From contig CAISDA010000083.1 in NCBI GenBank assembly GCA_903884005.1, positions 186,001 to 250,000 on the forward strand: a DNA stretch of 64,000 nt, given 5' to 3'. A program made the position numbers and the translations under genes. This DNA comes from an uncultured Ignavibacteriota bacterium (GTDB taxonomy: Bacteria; Bacteroidota; Ignavibacteria; UBA10030; UBA8401). A model generated the notes under the pieces. That model worked only from the letters and a program-made list of their open reading frames with translations. It had not been told where the DNA came from and did no database searches. Positions 16,264 to 25,416 of the stretch are shown here, one piece after another (the first letter of the stretch is position 1; every line of letters starts with the position of its first letter).

Positions 16264-18933
16264 CTATTGTTTGATGCCTCCCGATTCTGTCTTTGGCAGC
16301 CATTTTTCCAACACATCTGCAATCGCTCGGGGAGACACCGGCTTGCTGATGTAGTCATTCATTCCTGCTGCCAGACAGCGCTCACGGTCGCCTTGCATAG
16401 CATGGGCGGTCATGGCTATAATGGGAAGATGAAGATCCTCGTGCCCGTAAATTTTTTTCATATTTCGAATCTGCTTCGTGGCTTCCAACCCGTCCATCTC
16501 GGGCATCTGGACATCCATGAAAATGAGATCATAGGGCAACGTCTCGACCGCTTTAACGGCTTCCTCTCCATTGGCTGCTGCGTCGGCGTGCACCCCCATT
16601 TTCTTCAATATTCCCAATGCCACATGCTGATTCGTAATATTGTCCTCGGCAAGGAGTATGCGCACCGTGCGGCCGGCGAACATGTTCAGCAGTTCTTTGG
16701 CTGTGTTATCCGTTGTGAGGGCCCGGGGCATACCACCCGCCTTGTTTTCTCCCGTAAGCACAAGAGACATCATGCCCATCAGTTCCTGGAGCCGTATCGG
16801 CTTGGTCACAGATGCCGTGAAACCGATCTCCGCAATGCGCTGTGAGTCGCCCAGGGACGTCAACATGATCATTCGCGTTCCTGAAAGGCGCGGATCTGCC
16901 GTGATCGTTCTGCCCAAAGTCTCTCCATCCATTCCCGGCATCTGCATATCGATCACGGCGAGTCTGTAAGGGTCGCCTTCCTCATATGCCTGATAAAGAG
17001 CCTCCAGCGCAGCAGGTGCATTCTTCGCTTCAGACGGACGCATGCCCCACGAGAAAAGGCGGGTCATCAGTATCTCGCGCACAGCGCTGTTGTCATCCAC
17101 GATCATTGCGCGAACCTCACACAGGTCAGGGGAAATGGAATGTTCCACCTGCGGTTTTTGTTTACCCAACTCCAGACGCAATGTGAACCAGAACTCCGTC
17201 CCTACACCCTCTTTGCTGCTCATACCGATCTTACCGCCCATCAATTCGGTCAGTTGCTTGGAAATGGCAAGCCCGAGCCCGGTGCCGCCATATTCCCGTG
17301 TTGTCGACGCGTCCACCTGACTGAATTTATCGAATATCAATTTAGCCTTGTCTTCAGCGATGCCAATGCCGGTGTCGCGCACGGAGAAGCGTAAGAGAAC
17401 ACCGTGTTCATTTTTTTCCAAGAGCGAGACACGGACTGCAACTTCGCCCGCCTGCGTGAACTTGATGGCGTTCCCGGCAAGGTTCATGAGAATCTGTTGG
17501 AGCCGGCCTGGATCGCCGCGGAGCAACGTGGGAACGGAAATATCTGCGGCATAGACGAATTCCAATCCTTTCTCACCGGCCGATATGGCCAGCGTCGCAG
17601 CAAAATCATCCAGCATGTTCGACAAGTCAAAATCCAGCATCTCAAGATCGAGCCTCTTGGCTTCGATTTTCGATAAATCGAGGATGTCGTTGATCAGGCC
17701 CAGCAGCGATTCGCCGCTGGCGTAGACAGCTTCTGCATAGCTCCGCTGCTCCGGGTCCAGTTCCGTATCCAACAGCAAACCTGTCATCCCGATGACACCA
17801 TTCATCGGGGTTCTAATCTCGTGACTCATATTTGCCAGGAACTCACTCTTCGCCCTGTTGGCAGACTGGGCCTGGTCCGACAATTCAATAGCATTGGCCA
17901 TGGCAGTTTCTGCGTTTGCAAGTGCCAAGTCTAACTGCGTATTTGTCGCTTCTATCTGGGCTGTGTATTTTTTTAGATGTTCTTCCGCTTGTTTGCGTTC
18001 GGTGATATCCTTGGAGCTGCACCAGATCCACAAGATAGTTCCCTCGTCATCTTTTATCGCTTCAACCGTCGTATGGTAATGTTTTTCTTCCCCTGCCGGT
18101 GTTACCACCCTGACAAAAATTTCACCGTTTTTTCCTGTCTTAAATACCTGCCGCACAAGCGCCAGACGTTTCTCAGCTTCGAAGGATGGGAAAATCGCGT
18201 GCGGCGTTTTGCCGATTATTTCTTCCGGCAATTTCCCCACTTGCTCTGCGAAATATTTGTTGACAAACATGTATGTCTCATCGGGATTGAAAATGAACAA
18301 CGGGTCATTGGAGTGTTGAACCAGCAAACGATATTTTTTTTCGTTCTCCCGCGTCTCATTGAATAACGCGGCTTGACGGCGCTGATCAAGCAGGATCGTG
18401 CCGATGAGGACCGTTGCGGCGGTACAGAATATGATGTCCAAAATAACCGCCGCGGCATTTCCATTCCATACCATTGCAGGAGCAAGCACCACAGTCAGGG
18501 TGAGCACGATCAGATGCACTACGATGCTAAAAATTGAGAGAAGCGGTATGCCTAATGGAATCTGTCGTTTGTTTCCTGCGGCATGGAAAAGAAGACCTAT
18601 CGCTACCGACGTTGCAATAACGGAAATACCGAGTCGTACTCCGATGCCACCGATAATCATTCGCATAACGATTGCCGCGAGACCCGCAATGGCTCCCGCG
18701 ATTGGGCCGAAGAACAGCGCGCAAATACCCAGCACAACAGAACTGCCATCGACAACGCTACCCGCATCCGATCCATTCGACGAAAGCATCAACACCGTTG
18801 CAAGTACACCGAATGACAACCCTCGAAATATTTTCCATGCCTTCCTGCCGGCATGACGTCTCGCGTCGATGAAACCGCAGACAACACTTGCAGCCATCAG
18901 TATTGCGAGATTATTGACTAGATGAAGAACCAT
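16264..18933 (-). CDS. Hybrid sensor histidine kinase with 5TM-LYT-like membrane domain, PAS and two receivers
   Basis: The 889-residue protein has an N-terminal multi-helix membrane region resembling the 5TM receptor (LytS-YhcK type) domain (about 1-190). A PAS/PAC domain follows (about 200-325), then a coiled coil and HisKA with the phospho-acceptor His in SHEIRTPMN. The HATPase has an N box (NLAGNAIKF), DTGIGI and GGTGLGL. Two receivers follow: REC1 with [11 protein letters not shown] and REC2 with [11 protein letters not shown] and a KPVS Lys. No HPt domain is present, so phosphotransfer must go to a separate protein. The 5TM family senses murein-linked or small-molecule signals in LytS. 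No partner regulator is adjacent, so the target is unknown. Confidence 0.93.
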   Translation of the reverse strand: MVLHLVNNLAILMAASVVCGFIDARRHAGRKAWKIFRGLSFGVLATVLMLSSNGSDAGSVVDGSSVVLGICALFFGPIAGAIAGLAAIVMRMIIGGIGVRLGISVIATSVAIGLLFHAAGNKRQIPLGIPLLSIFSIVVHLIVLTLTVVLAPAMVWNGNAAAVILDIIFCTAATVLIGTILLDQRRQAALFNETRENEKKYRLLVQHSNDPLFIFNPDETYMFVNKYFAEQVGKLPEEIIGKTPHAIFPSFEAEKRLALVRQVFKTGKNGEIFVRVVTPAGEEKHYHTTVEAIKDDEGTILWIWCSSKDITERKQAEEHLKKYTAQIEATNTQLDLALANAETAMANAIELSDQAQSANRAKSEFLANMSHEIRTPMNGVIGMTGLLLDTELDPEQRSYAEAVYASGESLLGLINDILDLSKIEAKRLDLEMLDFDLSNMLDDFAATLAISAGEKGLEFVYAADISVPTLLRGDPGRLQQILMNLAGNAIKFTQAGEVAVRVSLLEKNEHGVLLRFSVRDTGIGIAEDKAKLIFDKFSQVDASTTREYGGTGLGLAISKQLTELMGGKIGMSSKEGVGTEFWFTLRLELGKQKPQVEHSISPDLCEVRAMIVDDNSAVREILMTRLFSWGMRPSEAKNAPAALEALYQAYEEGDPYRLAVIDMQMPGMDGETLGRTITADPRLSGTRMIMLTSLGDSQRIAEIGFTASVTKPIRLQELMGMMSLVLTGENKAGGMPRALTTDNTAKELLNMFAGRTVRILLAEDNITNQHVALGILKKMGVHADAAANGEEAVKAVETLPYDLIFMDVQMPEMDGLEATKQIRNMKKIYGHEDLHLPIIAMTAHAMQGDRERCLAAGMNDYISKPVSPRAIADVLEKWLPKTESGGIKQ

Positions 18934-19392
18934 TGTTCCACCCCGGCAGATAATCGTTAATAAATATTTCGATCCGCATGTTGTAGTAAGCCGACCGACG
19001 CAGACGGCGAAGCCGAGTGTAAAAAAAATACGCCGCCAGCATCGGCCACGGACACTCTCTTCCCCGAACGATCGCCTTCCCTCACCATCGCGGTATGACT
19101 TGTATGTTCATGATACCAATCGGAGGAAATATTGTGAAACGGCACAACGTGCGCCCCGTAGGCTTCAATGTTGTCAATATACCTACAACAGTTGACATTT
19201 GATACCTTTTGTCTGTCCCGAATCACCACTATCGAGACATTTATAGGGTTCTCCCCTTTGGCGGCTGCATGGACACATCCTTTCCCGCTTGCACGTTCAG
19301 ATTAAAGTTTCCCGATATTGTGACGAAAGTATACATAGACATGTAAGGAAGCATGTCAGTATATATCAACTCTCATGGAAGGGACTACGATA
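18934..19392. other. 459-base intergenic region upstream of the hybrid kinase and the small FlgM-like gene
   Basis: It serves as the divergent control region of both flanking genes. A 90-codon minus-strand open frame (18957-19229) has no recognisable domain and no clear ribosome site. GGAGGAAATATTGTG near 19119-19133 would allow only a 22-codon peptide. The part near 19300-19370 is AT-rich and could hold the promoter of the downstream gene. Confidence 0.5.
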
Positions 19393-19695
19393 ATGGCGAA
19401 CAACGCTATCAATTCAACCAATTTTCCACCATCTCCACAGCTTGCCGCATCACGTTTGCCGGCCAAAATTCCCCCCGTCGAAGTAGCATCCCCTCCCATA
19501 AAAAAAGATACACTCGAACTATCGGATGCCGCACTGCAACTGAAGGCGGCAAGTAGTGCCAGAACCAGAAATTTGGATGCAGCAGTGAAGTCAGCCAGAA
19601 CTCTCGCTACGGTAAGAGCGCAACAAGCATTGCAGGCAGCCAAGGAACGTGCCGCCTCCAACGCAAAAAAGGCCGCTCACGATGAATCCCGATAA
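19393..19695 (+). CDS. Small basic protein with FlgM-like motif, unknown function
   Basis: The 100-residue protein starts MANNAIN. The ATG at 19393 is preceded by GGAAGGG at 19377-19383, which fits better than the Met at 19375. After a Pro/Ser/Ala-rich half it has KDTLELSDAALQL, which resembles the D-x-V-x-[IL]-S-x-x-A segment of FlgM and similar short anti-sigma or flagellar-regulon proteins. An Ala/Arg/Lys-rich helix follows (about 50-100). No flagellar gene lies nearby and the similarity is a short motif only. It is monocistronic. Confidence 0.6.
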   Translation: MANNAINSTNFPPSPQLAASRLPAKIPPVEVASPPIKKDTLELSDAALQLKAASSARTRNLDAAVKSARTLATVRAQQALQAAKERAASNAKKAAHDESR

Positions 19696-19962
19696 ACATC
19701 ACCCGATACCATCCTGAAAAAAAAAGACACTCTCTATTATTATTGATGTGATATTTCCAAACAGAGAGTGAAGACCAATCACACCGGTCTTGCTCACTGT
19801 TTGAGACAAATTATTCAAAATGTTTGGATACTATGTTAACAAATTTTTATAGCTCTTATTAATAGCGCAAAATAGTTTATATTATACCATAGCCTCTGTT
19901 CCATGTGCCGCCACCATGAGGAAAATAATCCAACGTGCTTGGAGCAGAGAAAAACACGAACA
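19696..19962. other. AT-rich intergenic region before the serine hydrolase gene
   Basis: A hairpin CACTCTCT/AGAGAGTG (about 19733-19768) with a long loop follows an A9 tract; it may end the preceding transcript. The stretch 19800-19890 is strongly AT-rich (TTTATATTATACC near 19876) and is the likely promoter region of the next operon. Confidence 0.4.
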
Positions 19963-21408
19963 ATGAAGAAACACACAAGGACATTTTTCATCGTACTATT
20001 TTCCATCCTGATAACGGATCAGGCCGGGAATACTGTCATAGCCAGCACGGGTGCCATTGGTGCATCGTCGGCCGCAGCACGAGGCTCCAACGGCTCCACT
20101 GCTCCTGCTCATTGCTCGCCTGAAGATGTCGGTATGAATGCCGAGACATTGACCCGCATCGATCATATTGTTAAGGAAGGCATTCGGGCCGGTGCTTTTC
20201 CCGGGTGTCAGGTATTGATTTTGAAAGAAGGCCAGCCGGTGTATGACAAGTGTTTTGGCAACTACACGTACGAGTCGAGCCGGAAGGTGAATCCAACGAC
20301 TATGTATGATCTGGCTTCCCTTTCAAAAACAACGGGCACATTGCTGGCGATCATGAAGCTCTACGATAACGGCAAACTCACATTGAATGATAAGGCTTCG
20401 TCCTATCTTGCTTTCCTTCGCGGCACCGATAAAGAAAACATTACGATACGCGAACTTCTGTTTCATGAATCGGGCCTGCCGGCCTCACTTCCATTTTACC
20501 GACTGGCACTTGAGAAAATACATCCCACCCTCTCATTAGCCCCAGTGAAAAAAAATGCATCGCATCATAGACGGAGGAGCAACAAGACGGCGGTTCGTCC
20601 TGCGTTTCATTTCAAACCGGATTGGGTGTCCAACAGCGCTTCAGCTGATTTCACATCGCAGGTATCGGACAGTTTGTATGTGCACAATCGTTTCCATGAA
20701 GCAGCAATGCAGATGATCGCCGCAACGCGCCTCTACAGCAAGTCCTATTGTTATAGCTGCGTCAATTTTATTGTGTTGAAAGAAATTGCGGAAACAATCA
20801 GTGGCATGCCTATGGATGTATTCCTGAACAAGGAATTTTTTACGCCGCTGCAATTACACACCATGAGTTATCTGCCATTGCGAACGCATAAAAAGGAAAA
20901 TGTTGCACCTACATTGAAAACGGATTTCTTGCGTCATGGAGAATTACGGGGTTATGTGAACGATCCGGATGCCGCCTTTTTGGGTGGAGTCTCGGGGAAT
21001 GCCGGTTTGTTTGCTTCGGCCCAGGATGTTGCGACAGTGTATCAGATGATGCTCAATAATGGTGAGATGGATGGATATCGGTATCTCAGCGCTGAAACGT
21101 GCAGGCTTTTCACAACGACCACGTCAGCAAGCGGAAGACGGGGCCTGGGATATGACAAACCGGTTCCTGCGCATCCGAAGTCCAATCCCTGCTCAATTTC
21201 CGCACCAATGGAGGTCTATGGTCATACCGGCTATACGGGAACCTGTTGCTGGGTGGATCCGTTGAATAAGGTAGTCTATGTCTTTTTAAGCAATCGCACG
21301 TATCCCTATGATGGGAAAAATAAATTGTTAAAAATGGGTATACGAGCAAAGATACAAGAAGTGATGTATGAATCGATGAGTTCCATGCAGCCATTCAAAA
21401 AACAATGA
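19963..21408 (+). CDS. Secreted beta-lactamase-family serine hydrolase
   Basis: Starting at the Met at 19963 (signal peptide MKKHTRTFFIVLFSIL) the protein has 481 residues. It shows the class C/PBP-like fold: SxxK as SLSK in DLASLSKTTG, the family pattern ITIRELLFHESGLP, a Tyr motif region (YCYSCVN) and HTGYTGT in place of KTG. The second motif is usually YSN or YSD; here Cys takes the third position. Proteins like this act as D-Ala-D-Ala peptidases or esterases, and in Bacteroidota they occur fused to GH3 glucosaminidases. A basic insertion (ASHHRRRSNK) lies near residue 205. It is followed after 7 bases by a deacetylase lipoprotein, so cell-wall or glycan trimming is the likely theme. Confidence 0.82.
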   Translation: MKKHTRTFFIVLFSILITDQAGNTVIASTGAIGASSAAARGSNGSTAPAHCSPEDVGMNAETLTRIDHIVKEGIRAGAFPGCQVLILKEGQPVYDKCFGNYTYESSRKVNPTTMYDLASLSKTTGTLLAIMKLYDNGKLTLNDKASSYLAFLRGTDKENITIRELLFHESGLPASLPFYRLALEKIHPTLSLAPVKKNASHHRRRSNKTAVRPAFHFKPDWVSNSASADFTSQVSDSLYVHNRFHEAAMQMIAATRLYSKSYCYSCVNFIVLKEIAETISGMPMDVFLNKEFFTPLQLHTMSYLPLRTHKKENVAPTLKTDFLRHGELRGYVNDPDAAFLGGVSGNAGLFASAQDVATVYQMMLNNGEMDGYRYLSAETCRLFTTTTSASGRRGLGYDKPVPAHPKSNPCSISAPMEVYGHTGYTGTCCWVDPLNKVVYVFLSNRTYPYDGKNKLLKMGIRAKIQEVMYESMSSMQPFKKQ

Positions 21409-21415
21409 CGTATAC

Positions 21416-22261
21416 ATGAATAGAACCTCCATACACATCTGCGCGATATTTTTAGGGTTAGTACTTCTCAGTTGCAACCGCACGAATCAACAGCAACGAA
21501 CTGGAACATCCGATGCAGCAACCGCCGCTGCACCAGGGAACAACAGCGCCATTATCAACCAGACCGTCAATGCCCCTGCCCTGGTGTATGCGAAGCAGGA
21601 AATTCCGGTTCTTTGTTATCACCGTATCGCCGATGACAAAAAAGGTGAGTACGCGCTAAGGCCGGCTACATTTACCTCGCATATGAAAATTCTCTCAGAC
21701 AGTGGCTACCATACCATCTCCCCCGCACAATTATACGACTATCTTGTGTATAATAAGGAATTGCCCGATAAACCCGTCATGATCACCTTTGATGATTCAA
21801 GGGTGGAACATTCCCTGATCGCGGCTCCATTGTTGGAAAAATTTGGATTCAGAGGTGTTTTCTTTATCATGACCATCACGTATAACAAGAAAAATTACAT
21901 GACAACGGAGCAAATTGCACAATTGGCAATGGCCGGTCATGCCGTTGGGCTTCACAGCTGGGATCATACGATGGTGATAAAATATCGCGAAGATGCTGAT
22001 TGGCAGAAACAAGTGGCGGAACCCAAAAAAAAATTGGAGAAGATAGCGGGCAAGGCGGTTGAATACTGGGCGTACCCGAATGGTGTCTATGACCACAAGG
22101 GTGCCGAAGAATTGAGCAAATATTTTAAGCTGTCGTTTACACTTGCAACAAAGCGTGATTCACTCTACCCCTTACAAACCATTCGCAGAATGATCGTTCC
22201 GGAATGGACGCCGCAAGGATTGCTACAATCAATGCACCGAACCTTTGGGAAAAAAATCTAA
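21416..22261 (+). CDS. Polysaccharide deacetylase family lipoprotein (NodB homology)
   Basis: The 281-residue protein has a lipobox ending LLSC (Cys at about 19), so it is predicted to be a lipoprotein. After a Thr/Ala/Asn-rich linker comes the CE4 NodB domain (about 60-275). It has IPVLCYHRI, the catalytic TFDDS, the metal-binding HSWDH, and WAYPNG as the later motif. The expected reaction is deacetylation of N-acetylhexosamine residues. It lies in a three-gene run with a serine hydrolase upstream and an unknown lipoprotein downstream, and this run is more AT-rich than its surroundings. Confidence 0.9.
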   Translation: MNRTSIHICAIFLGLVLLSCNRTNQQQRTGTSDAATAAAPGNNSAIINQTVNAPALVYAKQEIPVLCYHRIADDKKGEYALRPATFTSHMKILSDSGYHTISPAQLYDYLVYNKELPDKPVMITFDDSRVEHSLIAAPLLEKFGFRGVFFIMTITYNKKNYMTTEQIAQLAMAGHAVGLHSWDHTMVIKYREDADWQKQVAEPKKKLEKIAGKAVEYWAYPNGVYDHKGAEELSKYFKLSFTLATKRDSLYPLQTIRRMIVPEWTPQGLLQSMHRTFGKKI

Positions 22262-22338
22262 GCGCACGTGCACCAGAAATGTCACTTAATGAAACCCTAA
22301 TCAAGACGTTAGTAACCATCCCTTTTAAAATTTTTATT

Positions 22339-23334
22339 ATGAGCTATACACGCAGTATTTCTTTCTTTCTTGCTTTCTTTTTTATCGTTAGCGGATGCGG
22401 GCATAAGACAGAACCAGTCTCGAAAATAACACAGGAAAAGAACATCGCGCCGACAGACAGCCTGGCGTACCGTACTAAGTTACATGCTCTGGCAAACGGC
22501 GATACTACCGGACTATGGCCGACACACATTCGCTCGTATCCACTGACTGGAGCTATCTTGCCTTTTAAAAGGATCGTTGCCTATTACGGCAACCTCTATT
22601 CAAAAAGAATGGGAATTCTGGGCGAATATCCTCCGAAGGAAATGTGGGAAAAATTACACGCCGAAGTCAAAGCGTGGGAAATAGTTGACTCTATTACGCC
22701 GGTGCAACCTGCCATCCATTATATTGCCGTAGTGGCGCAGGGCATCCCATTGAAAAGCGGGAACTATTGTAAGCGTATGCCCGATGCTCAGATCGATTCG
22801 GTATTGGCAATAGCCAAAATGGGAGGCGCCATTGTATTTTTGGATGTACAAATCGGACAGAGTACGCTGCAGGCCGAAGTTCCGTTATTGGAAAAATATT
22901 TGAAACTGCCTCAGGTTCATTTAGCGATTGATCCGGAATTTTCGATGCAGGAAGGCAAAATCCCCGGCCATAAAATAGGAACCATGGATGCGAGTGACAT
23001 TAATTTTTGTTCTGAATATCTGACAACATTGGTGAAGGGAAATAACCTGACTCCAAAAATTCTAATTGTGCATCGTTTCACTCAAGGCATGGTGACGAAC
23101 TATCAGAATATAGCGCTGCACCCCGAAGTGCAGATAGTGATGAACATGGACGGTTGGGGAGAACCGGTGCTCAAACACAGCACCTATAACCGGTACATTT
23201 ACCGACAGCCGGTGCAATTTACCGGATTTAAATTATTTTACAAAAATGATCTGAAAAAACCGCCTCATACCATGATGACGCCGCAGGCGCTGATGAGACT
23301 AACACCCCAACCCATCTATATCCAATATCAATAA
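22339..23334 (+). CDS. Uncharacterised lipoprotein, possible glycoside-hydrolase-like TIM-barrel
   Basis: The 331-residue protein begins MSYTRSISFFLAFFF with lipobox VSGC. The longer frame to 22204 would overlap the deacetylase gene; the Met at 22339 opens directly on the signal peptide. I do not recognise the family. The core looks like an alpha/beta barrel: RIVAYYGN, YIAVVAQG, AIVFLDVQIG, HLAIDPEFSM, ILIVHRF and VQIVMNMDGWG are spaced strand-like segments. Acidic residues at their ends (DVQ, DPEF, MDGWG) are reminiscent of hydrolase active sites. Position after a deacetylase suggests a PgaB- or PelA-like deacetylase plus hydrolase pair (inference). Confidence 0.75.
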   Translation: MSYTRSISFFLAFFFIVSGCGHKTEPVSKITQEKNIAPTDSLAYRTKLHALANGDTTGLWPTHIRSYPLTGAILPFKRIVAYYGNLYSKRMGILGEYPPKEMWEKLHAEVKAWEIVDSITPVQPAIHYIAVVAQGIPLKSGNYCKRMPDAQIDSVLAIAKMGGAIVFLDVQIGQSTLQAEVPLLEKYLKLPQVHLAIDPEFSMQEGKIPGHKIGTMDASDINFCSEYLTTLVKGNNLTPKILIVHRFTQGMVTNYQNIALHPEVQIVMNMDGWGEPVLKHSTYNRYIYRQPVQFTGFKLFYKNDLKKPPHTMMTPQALMRLTPQPIYIQYQ

Positions 23335-23758
23335 ATAACGGATAACCCGGAGAGATACCAAATTTGTGTTAAATCCTTATTCTGCAATGAGGAGTGTATT
23401 TCTCATCTACGAATGACCGGGTAGGCGGCTCACCGTTTTGAAGTATTTATTTCTGCGGTTCGGTAAATATTACCACACTTCCTCAGATGACCATCGAAAT
23501 TATCGAAATTTCGGAGTAAAATATTTGGCACAGTAGTGGCTTCGTATATAACAGTGATGTAAACGAGAACCGTATGCATGAAGCCTGGTTCATTTTTACA
23601 GGGTAATAAGGTAATGATGTATGTAATTAATACCGCTATTTAAATAAAGTTCTTAAATTATTGTTAAATTAAGCACTTAATTATTGGCATGAATTGTGTA
23701 GTATATTAATCAACGAGTATTATCACCGTTCCACTCATTCACTTTTCAAGGAGTTATT
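23335..23758. other. 424-base AT-rich leader upstream of the pilin-like gene
   Basis: No gene was found. The last 130 bases are very AT-rich, with TTGGCA at 23684 and TATATTAAT at 23702, the latter like the tRNA-Arg promoter context at 8129. The AAGGAG ribosome site is at 23748-23753. Direct short repeats (ATCGAAATTATCGAAATTTC) lie near 23494. The promoter cannot be placed with certainty. Confidence 0.45.
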
Positions 23759-24166
23759 ATGGGCCAGCAGCAACTATTACTCATCATTTTAGGCGTCATC
23801 ATCGTCGGCATTGCAGTCGCTGTCGGCATCACAATGTTCCAGGATAACGCCATCAACAGCAACCGCGATGCGGTATCGAACGATCTTGTCAACTTGGCGG
23901 CACGCGCTCAGCAATTCTACAGACGTCCCGTGGGCATGGGCGGCGGCGGCAATACATTCACAGGATTGACTGCAGACGTGACGGGCATTGGAAGATTGAC
24001 GCAGAATGCGGTCAACGACAACGGTTCCTACTCCATTACCGCTTCTGCTCCCCAGGCGATCACTCTGCGCGGGTATGGAAAATACACGATCTCGGGCCCT
24101 CTGGATAGCGTGCAGGTAACCTGCGCAGTGACCCCGACGAATTACACATTGACTGTTGTGCGGTAA
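23759..24166 (+). CDS. Short pilin-like protein with minimal N-terminus
   Basis: The 135-residue protein starts MGQQQ followed at once by a long hydrophobic helix (LLLIILGVIIVGIAVAVG). A soluble, Gly- and Thr-rich C-terminal domain follows, with a conserved-looking motif of NRDAVSNDLVNLAARAQQFYRRP. This is the layout of type IV pilin-like or pseudopilin-like subunits, but the usual charged leader before Gly and the Glu at mature position 5 are both missing. The gene has the best Shine-Dalgarno site seen so far (AAGGAG, 5 bases before ATG) and is followed by a perfect bidirectional terminator, so it is probably monocistronic and strongly expressed. Similar proteins occur, as I recall, in Ignavibacteria and relatives. 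Confidence 0.75.
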   Translation: MGQQQLLLIILGVIIVGIAVAVGITMFQDNAINSNRDAVSNDLVNLAARAQQFYRRPVGMGGGGNTFTGLTADVTGIGRLTQNAVNDNGSYSITASAPQAITLRGYGKYTISGPLDSVQVTCAVTPTNYTLTVVR

Positions 24167-24261
24167 GACGGATATACGACGCACAGGCTCACCGTTGACG
24201 TCAACCGAGAGTGCATGTGCTCCGGTCTTTCACTGCCAGTTGAGCATGGAAAACGAAAAAA

Positions 24262-24295
24262 GGCAGTCATACTATAGTATGACTGCCTTTTTTTT
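24262..24295. terminator. Strong bidirectional rho-independent terminator
   Basis: A perfect 26-base inverted repeat (13-bp arms starting GGCAGTCAT) spans 24262-24287. It is preceded by AAAAA and followed by T8. It ends the pilin-like gene. The remaining bases to 24481 hold no gene that I can support. Confidence 0.92.
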
Positions 24296-24481
24296 CTCAA
24301 AATAGTATTTTTATACGCTGATACCCAACCTGAATGAATGTAATTCCACTCCAGATTTTCGAACAGACGAAGAAAAGTCATTGCACCTAGCACGATATTT
24401 TTATATTATTCCATAGTGACATTCTGTGCGCGAATCGCCTCCCGCGGGGGTTCATTCTGCCAAACTGCACACGCGGAATAA

Positions 24482-25402
24482 TTGCTCGGTCAATCGTCAG
24501 GGGGCCTTCCCATCGAAATACTGTTCCGCATACGAAATTCCTTCGAAGGCACATACACTCTTCGCATCGTGGAATACTTCTTTGAGTTGTGGTGGAAGCT
24601 CCTTCCCTATATTATCATCAGCATTGCACTCAATGTCCTTTGCTCCCGCTATGTACGAACCAAGCGGTGGCTCAATCCGAATTCCAATGAATATCTTTCC
24701 ATCATTGTCGCAGCTCTGGCCGGACTCGTGTCTCCGCTGCCAACGTACGCGGCCATCCCCATCGGCCTGTCCCTTATGCCAGCCGGACTTCCATTCAGCG
24801 CCGTCGTGGCATTCATTCTTTCATCCCCATTGATGAATCCGACGATCTTTTTCCTGACTGCCACGCAGATCGGGCTGGAAATGGCTCTCGCACGGACGGT
24901 CTCCGCATTCATCCTCGCCGTCGTTGGCGGCGTACTGACCGCAAAATTCTTCACCCGAATGTACCAGGAACAACCGGCTGCCGTTTCGCTGCGGCAGCGG
25001 CCGAATAAAACACTTCTGCAGGACATTGCCGGCAATGCCAAATACATTGCAAAATATTTTTCTCTGGCTCTGCTCATCAGCTCTGCAGTGAGGGCACTGA
25101 TTCCGCCGGAGACGATTGCACATCTCCTTGGAGGCAATGGCAAGGTCTCAACGCTCATTGCCATCGGAATGGGCGTCCCCTTTTATACGTGCGGCGGTTC
25201 TGCGATTCCATTCATGGAAACACTGATGGAATTGGGAATGAAAAAAGGCCCCATGCTCGCGTTCTTTATTGCAGGGCCCGCGACCAAACTGGAAACGCTC
25301 TACGCGTTTAAATCACAATTGGGAACGAAAGTGCTGATCTTTTATCTGGCACTCACGCTGATCTTTTCGTATTTTGCAGGCATCGTATTTTCTTTCATCT
25401 AA
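24482..25402 (+). CDS. YraQ/UPF0718-family permease
   Basis: This is a multi-spanning membrane protein of about 306 residues with about eight helices. It has the family signatures VSPLPTYAAIPIG, FILSSPLMNPTIF, a GVPFYTCGGSAIPF motif and a closing AGPATK. The conserved Cys-Gly-Gly and Pro residues are typical of YraQ-like permeases, several of which are linked to arsenic, metal or thiol transport. The true start is uncertain. The Met at 24482 lacks a ribosome site, and a GTG at 24569 would begin at EYFFELWW just before the first helix. The gene ends 14 bases before the DUF362 gene. Confidence 0.82.
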   Translation: MLGQSSGGLPIEILFRIRNSFEGTYTLRIVEYFFELWWKLLPYIIISIALNVLCSRYVRTKRWLNPNSNEYLSIIVAALAGLVSPLPTYAAIPIGLSLMPAGLPFSAVVAFILSSPLMNPTIFFLTATQIGLEMALARTVSAFILAVVGGVLTAKFFTRMYQEQPAAVSLRQRPNKTLLQDIAGNAKYIAKYFSLALLISSAVRALIPPETIAHLLGGNGKVSTLIAIGMGVPFYTCGGSAIPFMETLMELGMKKGPMLAFFIAGPATKLETLYAFKSQLGTKVLIFYLALTLIFSYFAGIVFSFI

Positions 25403-25416
25403 CGATCGGACCCGCA

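Noticed and set aside
18957-19229. 90-codon minus-strand frame upstream of the hybrid kinase
   Set aside because: No ribosome site, domain or convincing composition; could be a remnant but nothing supports it.
19353-19556. Plus-strand frame starting after AAGGAAG at 19344
   Set aside because: It overlaps the FlgM-like gene in another frame and its translation has random composition.
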